A DNA stretch of 64,000 nucleotides from Eupeodes corollae (GCF_945859685.1 NC_079148.1:52338421-52402420); one strand, 5' to 3'. Positions 36,056 to 47,020 are shown, counted from the first letter of the stretch. Numbers and translations: made by a program. The notes: generated from the letters alone by a model not told the origin.

Positions 36056-38752
36056 GCAAAAATAGGTAAACCATTGGAAAGGGAATGATTCTAAGATCAC
36101 AATCCAGGACTTCCAGCCATCTAGGTGGCCTAGATCGAGAGATAATGAGGTTCAAAAATTAACCTCTGGGACGGGACTTTCGACCCTCTAGGACGCATTC
36201 TAAGCGAGATATTCGAATTTTAAGTTTGAACTTGGATTTTTGCCCATAACTTATTGTAAAATTGGTGTTTTTCAAAGATGGGCACACCGTTGGAAAGGGT
36301 ATGATTCCAAGATCACAATCCTGGAATTTCAGCCATCTAGGTGGTCTAGATCGAGAGATAATGGGCTTCAAAAATTACCCTCTGGGACTGGACTTTTGAC
36401 CCTCTAGGACGCATATTAAGCGAGATATTCGCATTTAAAGTTTGATCTTGGATTTTTGCCCATAACTTGTTGTAAAATTGGTCTTTTTCAAAGATAGGCA
36501 CACAATTGGAAAGGGAATGATTCCTAGATCACAATCCTGAAATTTCAGCCATCTTGGTGGTCTAGATAGAGAGATAATGGGCTTCAAAAATTACCCTCTG
36601 GAACTGGACTTTCTACCCTCAAGGACACATATTAAGCGAGATATTCGCATTTAAAGTTTGAACTTGGATTTTTGCCCATAACTTGTTGCAAAATTGGTCT
36701 TTTTCAAAGATAGGCACACAATTGGAAAGGGAATGATTCCTAGATCAAAATCCTGAAATTTCAGCCATCTTGGTGGTCTAGATCGAGAGATAATGGGGTT
36801 CAAAAATTACCCTCTGGGACTGGACTTTTGACCCTCTAGGACGCATATTAAGCGAGATATTCGCATTTTACGTTTGAACTTGGATTTTTGGCCATAACTT
36901 GTTGTAAAATTGGTCTTTTTCAAAGATAGGTACACCATTGGAAAGGCAATGATTCCTAAATCACAATCCTGAAATTTCAGGGATCTAAATGATCTAGATC
37001 GAGAGATAATGAGGTTCAAAAATTAACCTCTGGAACTGAACTTTCTACCCTCGAGGACCTATATTAAGAGAAATATTCGCATTTTAAGTTTGAACTTGGA
37101 TTTTTGCCCATAACTTGTTGTAAAATTGGTCTTTTTCAAAGATAGGCACACAATTGGAAAGGGAATGATTCCTAGATCACAATCCTGAAATTTCAGCCAT
37201 CTTGGTGGTCTAGATCGAGAGATAATGGGGTTCAAAAATTACCCTCTGGGACTGGACTTTTGACCCTCTAGGACGCATATTAAGCGAGATATTCGCATTT
37301 TACGTTTGAACTTGGATTTTTGGCCATAACTTGTTGTAAAATTGGTCTTTTTCAAAGATAGGTACACCATTGGAAAGGCAATGATTCCTAGATCACAATC
37401 CTGAAATTTCAGGGATCTAAATGATCTAGATCGAGAGATAATGAGGTTCAAAAATTAACCTCTGGAACTGAACTTTCTACCCTCGAGGACCTATATTAAG
37501 CGAAATATTCGCATTTTAAGTTTGAACTTGGATTTTTGCCCATAACTTGTTGTAAAATTGGTCTTATTCAAAGATAGGCACACCATTGGAAAGGGAATGA
37601 TTTCTAGATCACAATCCTGAAATTTCAGGCATCTAGGTGGTCTAGATCGAGAGATAATGGGGTTCAAAAATTACCCTCTGGGAATGGACTTTCGACCCTC
37701 TAGGACGCATACTAAGCGAGATATTCCCATTTAAAATTTGAACTTGGATTTTTGCCCATAACTTGTTGTAAATTGGTCTTTTTCAAAGAAAGGCACACCA
37801 TTGGAAAGGGAATGATTCCTAGATAACAATCCTAAAATTTCAGCCATCTTGGTGGTCTAGATCGAGAGATAATGGGGTTCAAAAATTACCCTCTGGGACT
37901 GGAATTTCGATCCTCTAGGACGCATATTAAGCGAGATATTCGCACTTTAAGTTTGAACTTGGATTTTGCCCATAACTTGTTGCAAAATTGGTAATTCTCA
38001 AAGAAAGGTACACCATTGGAAAGGGAATGATTTCAAGATCAAAATCTGGATCGAGAGATAATGGGCTTCAAAAATTACATTCTGGGACTGGACTTTCGAC
38101 CCTCTAGGACGCATATTAAGCGAGATATTCGCATTTAAAATTTGAACTTGGATTTTTGCCAATAACTTGTTGTTAAATTAGTCTTATTCAAAGATAGGCA
38201 CACTATTGGAAAGGGAATGATTCCTAGATCACAATCCTGAAAATTCAGCCATCTAGGTGGTCTAGATCGAGAGGGAATGGGGTTAAAAAATTACCATCTG
38301 GGACTGTCTTTTCGACCCTCTACGACGCATATTAAGCGAGATACTCGCATTTTAAGTTTGAACTTGGATTTTTGCCCATAACTTGTTGTAAAATTGGTCT
38401 TATTCAAAGAAAGGCACACCATTGGAAAGGGAATGATTCCTAGATCAAAATCCTGAAATTTCAGCCATCTAGGTGGTCTAGATCGAGAGATAATGGGGTT
38501 CAAAAATTACCCTCTGGGACTGGACTTTTGACCCTCTCCTCTAGAACCCTCTATTCGCATTTAAAGTTTGAACTTGGATTTTTGCCCATAACTTGTTGTA
38601 AAATTGGTCTTATTCAAAGAAAGGCACACCATTGGAAAGGGAATGATTCCTAGATCACAATCCTGAAATTTCAGCCAACTAGGTGGTCTAGATAGAGATA
38701 TATTGAAGTTCAAAAATGGACCTCTGGGAGTTTACTTTTGACCCTCTAGGGT
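36056..38752 (+). repeat. Satellite array, 216-bp unit
   Basis: About twelve head-to-tail units occur. Using the block 'cttggatttttgcccataac' as a ruler, starts fall at 36231, 36447, 36663, 36879, 37095, 37311, 37527, 37743, 37958, 38147, 38363 and 38573. The spacing is therefore 216 bp eight or nine times, with one shortened unit (189 bp) and one of 210 bp. Two adjacent dimers (about 36663-37094 and 37095-37526) are almost identical, giving a 432-bp higher-order repeat. Because 216 is a multiple of three, a similar 70-codon open frame recurs on the minus strand. It starts only at TTG and is bounded by stops, and is not taken as coding. Confidence 0.92.
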
Positions 38753-38759
38753 CAAAAAC

Positions 38760-39178
38760 GCTAGAGACTGGAATTAAATTTTATGTAATGTATTGTAACG
38801 TGATATCAAAGAAGTATATCTTTTGAAAAAATCCATTAAACGGTTTTTTTTTTATAAATCAAAAAACTGGAAAAAAAATTTGTCACCTCCAACATTTTAC
38901 GACTAAAATATGATTTCATCTACAAAACAATTTTGTGCAACGAAGAATAATGTTTTAGACACCTGAAAAAATTTTGAGATAAATCGAATTGACAGTTTTT
39001 TTTATAAAAAATAAAAATCTAAAAAAACATTACTCAAAGTTGGTAAAAATTGAATATCGATTCAAATATCTTTTCAAAACCATGCAATTTAGGCTTCAAA
39101 CTTATTTCATCTGATAAGAAATATTGTTTTCAACATTCTGAAAAATGTTGAAAAAAATCGAATTGACAGTTTTTTTCC
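38760..39178 (-). repeat. Family X internal subrepeats beside the satellite
   Basis: The AT-rich block with 'aatcgaattgacagttttt' (38985-39005 and again 39157-39175) is the reverse complement of the subrepeats at 24400-24700. It matches 33060-33360 in the same orientation. It directly follows the last satellite unit. Confidence 0.6.
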
Positions 39179-39179
39179 A

Positions 39180-39945
39180 AAAATTAATTTATTTGTAAGC
39201 TAAATTTTTATCAAGATTTCCTTTTTAACTAAATAAAGCGACTTACCTATTTGAATAAATAATTTGTAAATTATACCGCAACCAACCAACATAGAAAAAC
39301 AACTTCTTTTTAAACACTACCGATACCGAACGCGACATCGACCGGGAGAAGCGACGCGATTTATTGAATATATGAAGAAAATTCAATTAAATTCCAATTT
39401 TAATAATTAAAGAAAGAATCACTTCACTTTTATATACATTTATTTTGTCTATTCACTTTTTATTGCGCAATGAGAAATAAATCACCAAAGAATCAAATTT
39501 TAATTTTCAAATTCACCCGCCAATTAACATTACAACATCTTTGTAAGTACCTACTTTCCGAACCGAACAACTAACGGACCCGCTGAGCTACGTGATGAAT
39601 GAAATAAATGAATTGAATTCTAACTCAGAATTTATAAAAGAAAACACATAACTTTGGAATTATTTGATATTATTTAGCATAAACCTTAACTTTACCACTT
39701 ATTTAACATTTTATATGAATTTCTATACCACAAATATTAAAATTAATATTTTAATTGATTGTTTTTGCTTTTCAATTCAAGTAACAACACGATCGCGAGT
39801 ATAAGAATTTTACAAACTGTTACCGGAACCTCCGATTGACAAGGAAAAAAGATAAAGAAGAAGAATATGGAATATGGAAAATCGAATGGCGGCCATGGTC
39901 GCGTTCATCATTATCTACTTTTTTGGTTTGAAATGCATGTAAATG
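39180..39945 (+). repeat. Left arm of a long inverted repeat
   Basis: This arm matches the reverse complement of 44785-45605 over roughly 0.75 kb with many substitutions. Exact anchors are 'acggacccgctgagctacgt' (39574-39593), 'acgatcgcgag' (39789-39799) and 'atggtcgcgttcatca' (39895-39910). No transposase is coded in the arm. The outer edge is less certain than the inner edge, which lies close to 'gaaatgcatg'. Confidence 0.75.
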
Positions 39946-40100
39946 GCTAAGACGGATTGAAATATGAGTAAAAGATTAAATTCAAATGGAATCGTATTGA
40001 AATTCATTAATACTAATATTTTTTAATTAATATAATGTTTAGTAAAAATAAAACAACAGGCTGCAGAAATGAAATATACACAAAATTGAAACCCTATGAA

Positions 40101-40440
40101 CAAATAGGTTGGGATGCAATCCACACTATGAACTTGATATTAGTATTCTTTAAATTATAATGTTTTGCAATAAATTGTCATTTAAGGAATTAAAAAAGGG
40201 TACAATCAGTAAAACTTGATATTAAGAGAGTTAAGTCAATTAATGATTTATTGCTATTTTATTTTTTAACAAAATAAAACTGTCAAACGAGTTTTCAATT
40301 TAAATAATTTGAAGCGATTTTTTTTTCTAAAGATATTTCAAAATAAAATTTTATTTCAAGTTTGTTTTTTTTTTTAAAATAGAGAAAAACTGTCTATTAG
40401 ATTTTGTTTAAAATTGCACACAACTTTAACTTCAATATTT
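40101..40440 (+). repeat. Degenerate family X sequence
   Basis: 'ggttgggatgcaatccacac' (40107-40126) is a mutated version of the family X end, but the CATCCC partner is lost. AT-rich 'actgtcaaacgagtttt' (40281-40297) and 'actgtctattagatttt' (40389-40405) resemble its subrepeats. Confidence 0.45.
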
Positions 40441-40493
40441 GGTTTAAGGTTAAAGAAGTTTAAAGTCAATGGGTCAAAATTCATACTGTGATC

Positions 40494-41758
40494 ATCAAAA
40501 GAAAGTGTACAGCTATTAACTGCATTTTCGCAAGCCTTTTAGAGCAAGTGGGTTCGTTATTTTAGTAAAATACTTATGTTATTTGTTTAGAATATTTATT
40601 TTCAATGAATTTCCAAATAAAACTTTACAGATATTAATAACTTAAAAAAATAAGAAAATAAAACAATATATTTCAGTTTTAAAGTGTCAAAAAAAAGTGC
40701 ACATTATTTAATTAAAGTAAAAACCTTTCGCCATTAAAACAGCATTCTTGTCAATTAGGTTGGGATTTTTTTCCAATCTTCAACTAGAATTGACTTTAGT
40801 GACTCTCTGTTTAAAATGTTCCTCTTTCGGATGTGCATATCCAGATACTCCCACAAACGCTCGGTGGGGTTTAAGTCTAGGGATTGCGGAGGGTTATCCA
40901 GCTGTTTGGGTGTACGGTAAAGTAACCATTAGTTACCTACTTTCGATGTGGGCTTGGGGTCGTTGTCTTTTTGGAAGACCCATGAATCACAAATTGTCCC
41001 TTTAAATGTTAAGATAATCTTCTTTTCTCAATGTATTGTCAACAAAGACGAGTTTCCCAACTCCAGATGATGCCATACATACCCAGACCATTACTGAATC
41101 GCCTCCGTGCTTAATTGTTGAATTTAAATTTTCTTGGGCATAATCTTTTTTTTTTTCGTTCTCCATATTTTTGGTGGTTTTCTTGAATCAAAAATCTCAA
41201 ATTTGCTCTCGTCACTAAAGAGAACATTTCCCCAGAATAAAAAACTTTCTTTTTGATATTTCTTTGCAAAAAGAAGTCTTCTATTCTGACTTTTTTCAGA
41301 AATGTATAGCTTTTCGCGAGAAACTCTTCCATGTAGCCCACTACTATGGAGGGTCCGCCAGATAGTGCTTGTGCTAACGTTGACTCCAGAAGATTGGGTA
41401 ATGTTTTCGGTAATTTTAACTGCACTAGAGCGGGGATTTTTTCACACTTCCCTAACGGTAGCACGTTCATCACTTACAGATAGCCTTTTTGCCCTTCCGG
41501 GAAGAGATCGATCTTTAACTTTTGAAATTTGTCCAACATTTTTTTCACCGTGTTATGGGATGTGCCTACTGTTTTGGATATTTCGCGGTAATATTTTCCT
41601 TCTTTTCTCAATTTTATAATCAGTTTTAGTGTTTCTACTGCACTTTTTTTACCCATTTTGAAGTAATTAAAAAAAAGAATTTAAGCAACAAGCAACTTTG
41701 GATTGAAATGCATTCAATAACAAGAAGTTGTACACTTTTATTTGACGCTTCAAAACTA
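40494..41758 (-). mobile_element. Tc1-like DNA transposon
   Basis: About 1.26 kb, a usual size for Tc1 elements. The ends are imperfect inverted repeats: 'ctgtgatcatcaaaag...gtgtaca' after TA at 40494, and its counterpart 'gttttgaagcgtcaaat...gtgtaca' read inward from TA at 41757-41758. TA on both sides fits the TA target-site duplication of this superfamily. The transposase is on the minus strand and is broken. It lies within the long inverted-repeat structure. Confidence 0.8.
40760..41656 (-). pseudogene. Tc1-like transposase remnant
   Basis: The start 'MGKKSAVETLKLIIKLRKEG' (41597-41656) followed by 'EISKTVGTSHNTVKKML' is the N-terminal helix-turn-helix that binds the element ends. After a frameshift, 'LFSDESKFEIFDSRKPP' (about 41175-41225) carries the first catalytic Asp. 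'IKHGGDSVMVWVCMASSGVG' (about 41055-41115) follows, then a C-terminal 'IRKRN' region near 40810-40840. The middle and end need at least three frame changes. The DDE core would cut and paste the element, but this copy cannot. Confidence 0.8.
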
Positions 41759-42372
41759 AAACATATTTTTTTATTGTATTGCAACTTCATTATTTTTCAT
41801 TAAGTTTTATATGACAATTCATTTAAAAAAAAACTACTTCCAAAAATAACAAAAGCACTTTTCTAAAAGATTGAATCTCCTTGATTTAACAATGTTGTAA
41901 AAATATGCAATTCAATGCGGTAAATAGACAAACTAATTGAAAAAACTACATAACAAGACATTTTATTTAAAAGATTTAAAGCAAAAAAATTTAAATGTCA
42001 ATAGGCTTAATAATCGATCAAGATTTTGATATTTACCTGAATGTTGAAATGGTACCACCCAACAAAAAAGAAAAGCACTGATTCACACGAATCAACAACA
42101 CAGAGTTTTGCATTATATTTTTTTTTTTCTTGCACAAGAACTTAACCCCTTTTCTAACTAAAGAGAGCTGACCAAATCCTTTATGAATAGCAAATGTGTC
42201 TAACCTGGATGTTAAATTTCGACTCTATATCGGGGTTAAAAATATGCCGCAATCGTGTTCTTAGTTCTCAAAGTTAATTTTACGAATTTTTAGTATTTTT
42301 TTGTTTTTGTATGAAATTCTATACTCACAGTTTAAGGCAGCTGCATGCCGAATTTACAATTGAATATGTAAA
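41759..42372. other. AT-rich sequence without recognisable genes
   Basis: Nothing recognised between the Tc1-like element and the MITE-like element. Confidence 0.5.
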
Positions 42373-42592
42373 ATGAAACAACAACAACTTGTGTGTACTA
42401 CCACCAAGTTCATAGGCTGGAGTTATAGCTATTTCACGGGGACCAACCCGATCATCAGACTCCTTTAGTGGTGCTTAATCGCTTTATGTTCAATTTAATT
42501 TTTGAAGAACTTTTTCCCGGGCTGGGCTTGAACAAGTGATCTAGCGTGTGAGGAGCTTGGTGGTAGCACACACAAGTTGTTGTTGTTTCATT
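42373..42592. mobile_element. MITE-like element with 37-bp inverted ends
   Basis: 'atgaaacaacaacaacttgt' at 42373-42392 and its reverse complement at 42573-42592 form the start of terminal inverted repeats that continue through 'ctaccaccaag' with two mismatches over about 37 bp. The whole element is 220 bp with no coding frame. On the minus strand the interior holds 'gttcaagccc' (about 42525-42534), similar to a pol III B box but without a convincing A box. No clear target-site duplication was seen, so the superfamily is open. Confidence 0.7.
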
Positions 42593-43003
42593 CTAAATAT
42601 TCAAGATTTATTTCTCCACAAATATCTTACGTAGGAAAAATTATTCTACATACATGATAATTTAATCCAACAAATAATAACGTTTTTGTTATCTAGTCAA
42701 GCTTTTTGAAAAATCCAACCAATAGTTTTTCCAAAAAAAAAATCAAATAAGACTATTAAATAAAATAAATAAATTGGGTGGCGCAACAGTCCGTTTGAGA
42801 CCTAGGTCCTAGTGACTGACAACTCTCAACCATTCCTGTGTGCGAGTTATGTTGTCAGGGATGGAAGGGACCTACAGTTTTTAAGCCGAATCCGAACTGC
42901 AAAATTGAGAAAGCACTTTTCATGACAAGAATTACTCTTAGAGAATTTGTCAATTTCTCGCAAGAGCCGGTACCCGTGAAAAAAACTTTAGGTGGCATAG
43001 ACA

Positions 43004-43014
43004 GGGATCGAACC
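43004..43014 (-). promoter_or_regulatory. Pol III B box of the SINE
   Basis: The minus strand reads GGTTCGATCCC, a perfect fit to the B-box consensus GGTTCGANYCC. It lies 25 bases after the A box. Confidence 0.85.
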
Positions 43015-43038
43015 CAAGATCACTCGCATGACAGTCCA

Positions 43039-43050
43039 TCGCACTAACCA
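43039..43050 (-). promoter_or_regulatory. Pol III A box of the SINE
   Basis: The minus strand reads TGGTTAGTGCGA, close to the A-box consensus TRGYNNAGNNGG. Its position before the B box matches a tRNA gene. Confidence 0.7.
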
Positions 43051-43086
43051 TCATGATACGGGTACTACACAAAATAAAAACTATTA

Positions 43087-44784
43087 CTAACTGGAAACTG
43101 GTCAACATTGATTTTTTATTCAAAAAACTTGAACAACACATCGTCGTTGTTTTATGAAAACTTTTAAGGTCCTTTTTTGGAAAAAAGGGATACATACGCG
43201 AAGTTTATGCAAGTGATAAAATCTTTATTCTGTCAAAATTCTCTATTAAATAATAAGGAGTTAAAACTATCGAAATGTATAAAAAAATGTATACATAAAT
43301 ATTGATTTCAAACTTAAAATTCAAACATCTCAAAACATTGTGGAATCGAATGGAAAGTATTGAGTTACTATCACACTTTTCATAATAAAATTGACTTTCA
43401 CCGCACTTTCCGTCAGTGTAAGATGGTTGAACTCAATTCAATTCGATTGAACAATTTTAGATTTTAATTATCAAAATTTATTATTGTCATGTTGACATTT
43501 TTGAGTGATTCCTATAAAATATCGAAACAAAAAAGTATCAAATTGGCTGCGTTTCAATAACTCTTCTTCTCCGATTATATTCCATCTTAAACTTCAAATA
43601 TTGATTTTATTACTTTCCAAAGTTCGTTAAATAACAATTTGGCTTATTGCAAAAAAAAATAATCATTTTATTTTAAGAATGTCTAAAATTAATTTTCCAA
43701 TGGGCAGTTTCAGACATAGGGGACCTCATTTGCAGTCAACTCAATTCTTTGAACATACATTTTGACAAAACCAGGTAGTAGTTTCTTATGCGTCATACAT
43801 TTAAAACTTGGAACTATACTTCACTAACCTTTACCTTAGGTTTATCGTACAAAAAATGTCAAAAACATTATTGTTTATAAAACTATCCTCAGACAAACTA
43901 CAAATCCATCACGAATTGCATTTTGTTTAGTAAAGAAATATTACTTATATCAAGGACAAGGAACCCTTTTACACAAAACATCCAATGAAATTGTTCGGAA
44001 ATTAAATAAATCATGGAGTATAATAAAGCTTAGCTTTTAGTTGAATGAAAAAACATGATCATTTGTCATTTTGACATAATTTGACTTGACTTCATAGTTA
44101 AGGAGAATTTTCTCGACTAACATTCCAATTGGAAGCCAATTTTTTGGCAGCTGGCCAATAAGACACTAGAAACCTGCCTTACCTGTCCATTATGTCGACT
44201 CAACCTGCCTAATGCAACTGGATCGAACTCTAGTTCCTTATATTTCGAAGAGTCTTTACGATCTGGTGCAACAATTCTATTATAATTGCAGTTTAATTTT
44301 TTTACTACCACGGGAACGCACTTTTTTAATCTTTTCCAACACTGACAAAATTGTTCGTTTTTTAATTTTTTGTTGTTAAATGAATTGGCTTCCTCAAATG
44401 GCTGCAAATATAATTATCAGGAAGGATGATATGGAACTTAATTATAAGGAACAATTATATTTTTCATTTTCCACCTCATAAGCTAATAGCTTGATATTTA
44501 AGAGCGGCTTCTCCTACAGATACTTTTTACAAAATGTTTACATTGTAGGTTTTAAAAACAATAATAAATGTTGTATTTGAAAACAAAAAAATCTTCTACT
44601 GATAAAATCCCTTTATAAACTTCAAATTCCGCTTCTTGACTGAAGTCCTAAATCATACATAATTCTTATCCATCTATCCGGTTGTTATAAGACATGATAT
44701 GAAATTTTTAGAAATGAATAAGAGATGTAAATGTAATGCGGTGACACTTGTAGTCAAATATGTACATAAATGTAAACGCCCCTC
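43087..44784. other. AT-rich sequence without recognisable genes
   Basis: Interior of the long inverted-repeat structure. The open frame at 44117-44407 (minus strand, 96 codons) shows no known domain. No repeat shared elsewhere was found. Confidence 0.5.
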
Positions 44785-45605
44785 ATGCATTTCAACCCAA
44801 AAGAGATGGTATGATGAACGCGACCATACATATTTCCTAATTTACCAAAATCAAAATGGCGGCTCATTCGCCATCACAAATTCTTTTCATATTCTATTCA
44901 TTCTTCTTTATCTTTGTTCTTTGTTAACCGGAGGTAGTAGTAGAAATTTTGTGCTCGCGATCGTCATCGTGTATAAATTTGAATTGAAAAGAAAACAAAT
45001 TAATTAAAATATTTATTTTATTATGTGCGATACAAAAATTTTATACAAAATGTTAAGTAAGCGGTAAATTTAAAGTTTACGTAAGAAAATATAAAGAAAT
45101 CTCAAGATTAAGTGTTTTAAATTTTAATTTGTGAATTAGAATTCAATTCTTTTGTTTGATTCTACACGTAGCTCAGCGGGTCCGTTAATTCGTTGGTTCG
45201 GTAGGTAGATGTTGTAATGTTAAATGGCGGTAACATTTGAAAATTCGAATCTTTTTTCTTTGGTGTTTAGTTTGTCTCTTGTTGTGCAGTAAAAAAGTGA
45301 ATAGAAATTATATTTCTGTATTAAAGTTAAATTTTAAAGGACTTTGAAGTGTTTTTTGTTTTAAATATGTAAATTAAATTTGAATTTAATTGTATTCTTT
45401 TCATATATTCAACTAATCGCGGCGCGCCTCGCGGTCGGCCTTGGTATCGGTAGTGTTGAAAAAAAAGAGAATTTCGTATGTCAGTTGTTTGGATTTATAA
45501 TAGGCATCAAAATTATATTTTTAAATGGGTGAGTAAATTTATTCTGCTTTAATATTTTAACAAAAATTGCATTTAAGAAATCCAGAAATAATTTAAGTAG
45601 GATAC
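44785..45605 (-). repeat. Right arm of a long inverted repeat
   Basis: Partner of 39180-39945. Anchors are 'acgtagctcagcgggtccgt' (45166-45185), 'ctcgcgatcgt' (44954-44964) and 'tgatgaacgcgaccat' (44812-44827). The block 'tagctcagcggg' (45169-45180) fits a tRNA A box, but no B box at tRNA spacing follows. The arms are clearly diverged from each other, so the structure is old or was built from two family members. Confidence 0.75.
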
Positions 45606-46385
45606 AAACATGATTTAAACGGTATTTAGTAGACATGGCTTTGTGCTTTAAAAAAATCGTCATACAGTTAAAGGTTATGGACTACTTACCTACGTCGAGT
45701 CTTATCTAAGCGTTTAAAATACGAGTTTTAGATGTCTTAAACATTTTTGAAGAGCCATATTTTGAGAACCTCATTTGATAGAATAGGGGTAATTGGTGAA
45801 CGGTGCATCAGAAAGGTAGAGCCTGTGGGTTGAACTCAGGCAAGATAAAAATAGTTTAAAAAAGGGAGGCATTTTTCTTCCCCTTTTAGCGGCAGGGCAG
45901 TTTCATAAAAAAACTGACTGAAAACAGCTACAAAATTATTTAAAAAATATTAACATACGGAGTCCGACTACAACATTTTTAAATAAGACATAGTTTTACT
46001 TGTCTGTCAAAAATCTAGCTATTGAAAGTTGTTCTGAATTTTTTCCCAAAATGTTGCCCATTTATCGGAATTCGCTGCTAAGAAATGCAAACGATATTGA
46101 AAAAAAATTCAAAGAATTTTAATTTCTCAAAATGTGTAAGCTCATAGATTTATAAAAAAATGTTTTCTAAATTTAGTATACGAATTATGTATTTTAAGGG
46201 AACATTTTTATTTTTCCACGGAGGGCTTTGCTGTGATTGTGAGTGTGAAAACTTTTTAAGGAACACCTTTAATAATTTTCAAAAATTAATTGATGTTTTT
46301 TTTAAAAGTTTGATAATTGGCGTCTAGAGTAGTTTTTGGTACAGCGAATTCTCAATTAGATTTTTAATATCTAAATCCCATTACA
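45606..46385. other. AT-rich sequence without recognisable genes
   Basis: Nothing recognised between the long inverted-repeat arm and the second satellite locus. Confidence 0.5.
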
Positions 46386-46915
46386 TGGATTTTTGCCCAT
46401 AACTTGTTGTAAAATTGGTCTTATTCAAATATAGGCACACCATTGGAAAGGGATGGATTCCTAGATCACAATCCTGAAATTTCAGCCATCTACCCTCTGG
46501 GTTGGGACTTTCTACCCTCCAGGACGCATATTAAGCGAGATATTCGCATACTAAGTTTGATTTTGGATTTTTGCCCATAATTTGTTGTAAAATTGGTCTT
46601 ATTAAAAGATAGGCACACCATTGGAAAAGGAATGATTCCTAGATCACAATTCTGAAATTTCAGCCATCTACACTCTGGGGAGGGACTTTTGACCCTCTAA
46701 GACGCATATTAAGCGAGGTGTTTGATCTTAGTTGTTTGCCCATAACTTGTTGTAAAATTGGTCTTATTTAAAGAAAGGCAAACCATTAGAAAAGGAATGA
46801 TTCTTAGATCACAATCCTGGAATTTCAGCCATCTAGGTGGTCCAGATCGAGAGATAATGGTGTTCAAAAATTACCCTCTGGGTCTGGACTTTCGACTCAG
46901 TTATAACAAATATTA
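46386..46915 (+). repeat. Second locus of the 216-bp satellite, three short units
   Basis: Three diverged units in the same orientation as the main array, with 'gcccataacttgttg'-type blocks at 46395, 46573 and 46738. The first two units share a deletion of about 40 bp: 'cagccatcta' runs straight into 'ccctctggg' or 'cactctggg'. The third unit keeps the 'ggtggtccagatcgagagat' segment. Confidence 0.85.
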
Positions 46916-46959
46916 AAGTTGGTTGGATTAAGCTTTTTGTTATTAGATATTTTTCCATA

Positions 46960-47020
46960 CTAGCTGTACCCATAAGCGTTGCCAAAAAAACTTGTTCATA
47001 TATAAAATGGACAAGGCAAA
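46960..47020 (-). mobile_element. Diverged Helitron-like 3' end
   Basis: The minus strand ends '...gggtacagCTAG' followed by T, similar to the other Helitron ends but with TGTACCC where they have TGACCCG. No helicase sequence lies next to it. This may be a non-autonomous member of another subfamily. Confidence 0.45.

Larger units (their letters stand above)
42759..43071 (-). mobile_element. tRNA-derived SINE, complete
   Basis: On the minus strand the order is a tRNA-like head (43071 to about 42990) with A and B boxes, a body shared with the copies at 145-395, 704-790 and 4731-4943, and a (TTTA)-type tail at 42759-42775. The flanks 'aaataagactatta' (42745-42758) and 'aaataaaaactatta' (43072-43086) are a probable target-site duplication with one indel. 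About 310 bp long. SINEs of this kind are pol III transcripts moved by a LINE partner. The partner here is unknown, because the tail differs from both the RTE AAGT tail and the CR1-like A-tail. Confidence 0.85.

Noticed and set aside
36159..38503. Recurring 70-codon open frames on the minus strand in the satellite
   Set aside because: They arise because the 216-bp unit is a multiple of three and lacks stops in one frame. They begin only at TTG, end at a stop in every unit and have no known domain. Conservation is explained by the tandem repeat.
36056..38752. CRISPR-like regular repeats
   Set aside because: Units are 216 bp and contiguous with no distinct spacers, in eukaryotic DNA.
45169..45180. 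tRNA gene suggested by 'tagctcagcggg'
   Set aside because: No B box at tRNA spacing and no cloverleaf could be drawn by eye. The motif also occurs in the partner inverted arm, so it belongs to that repeat.
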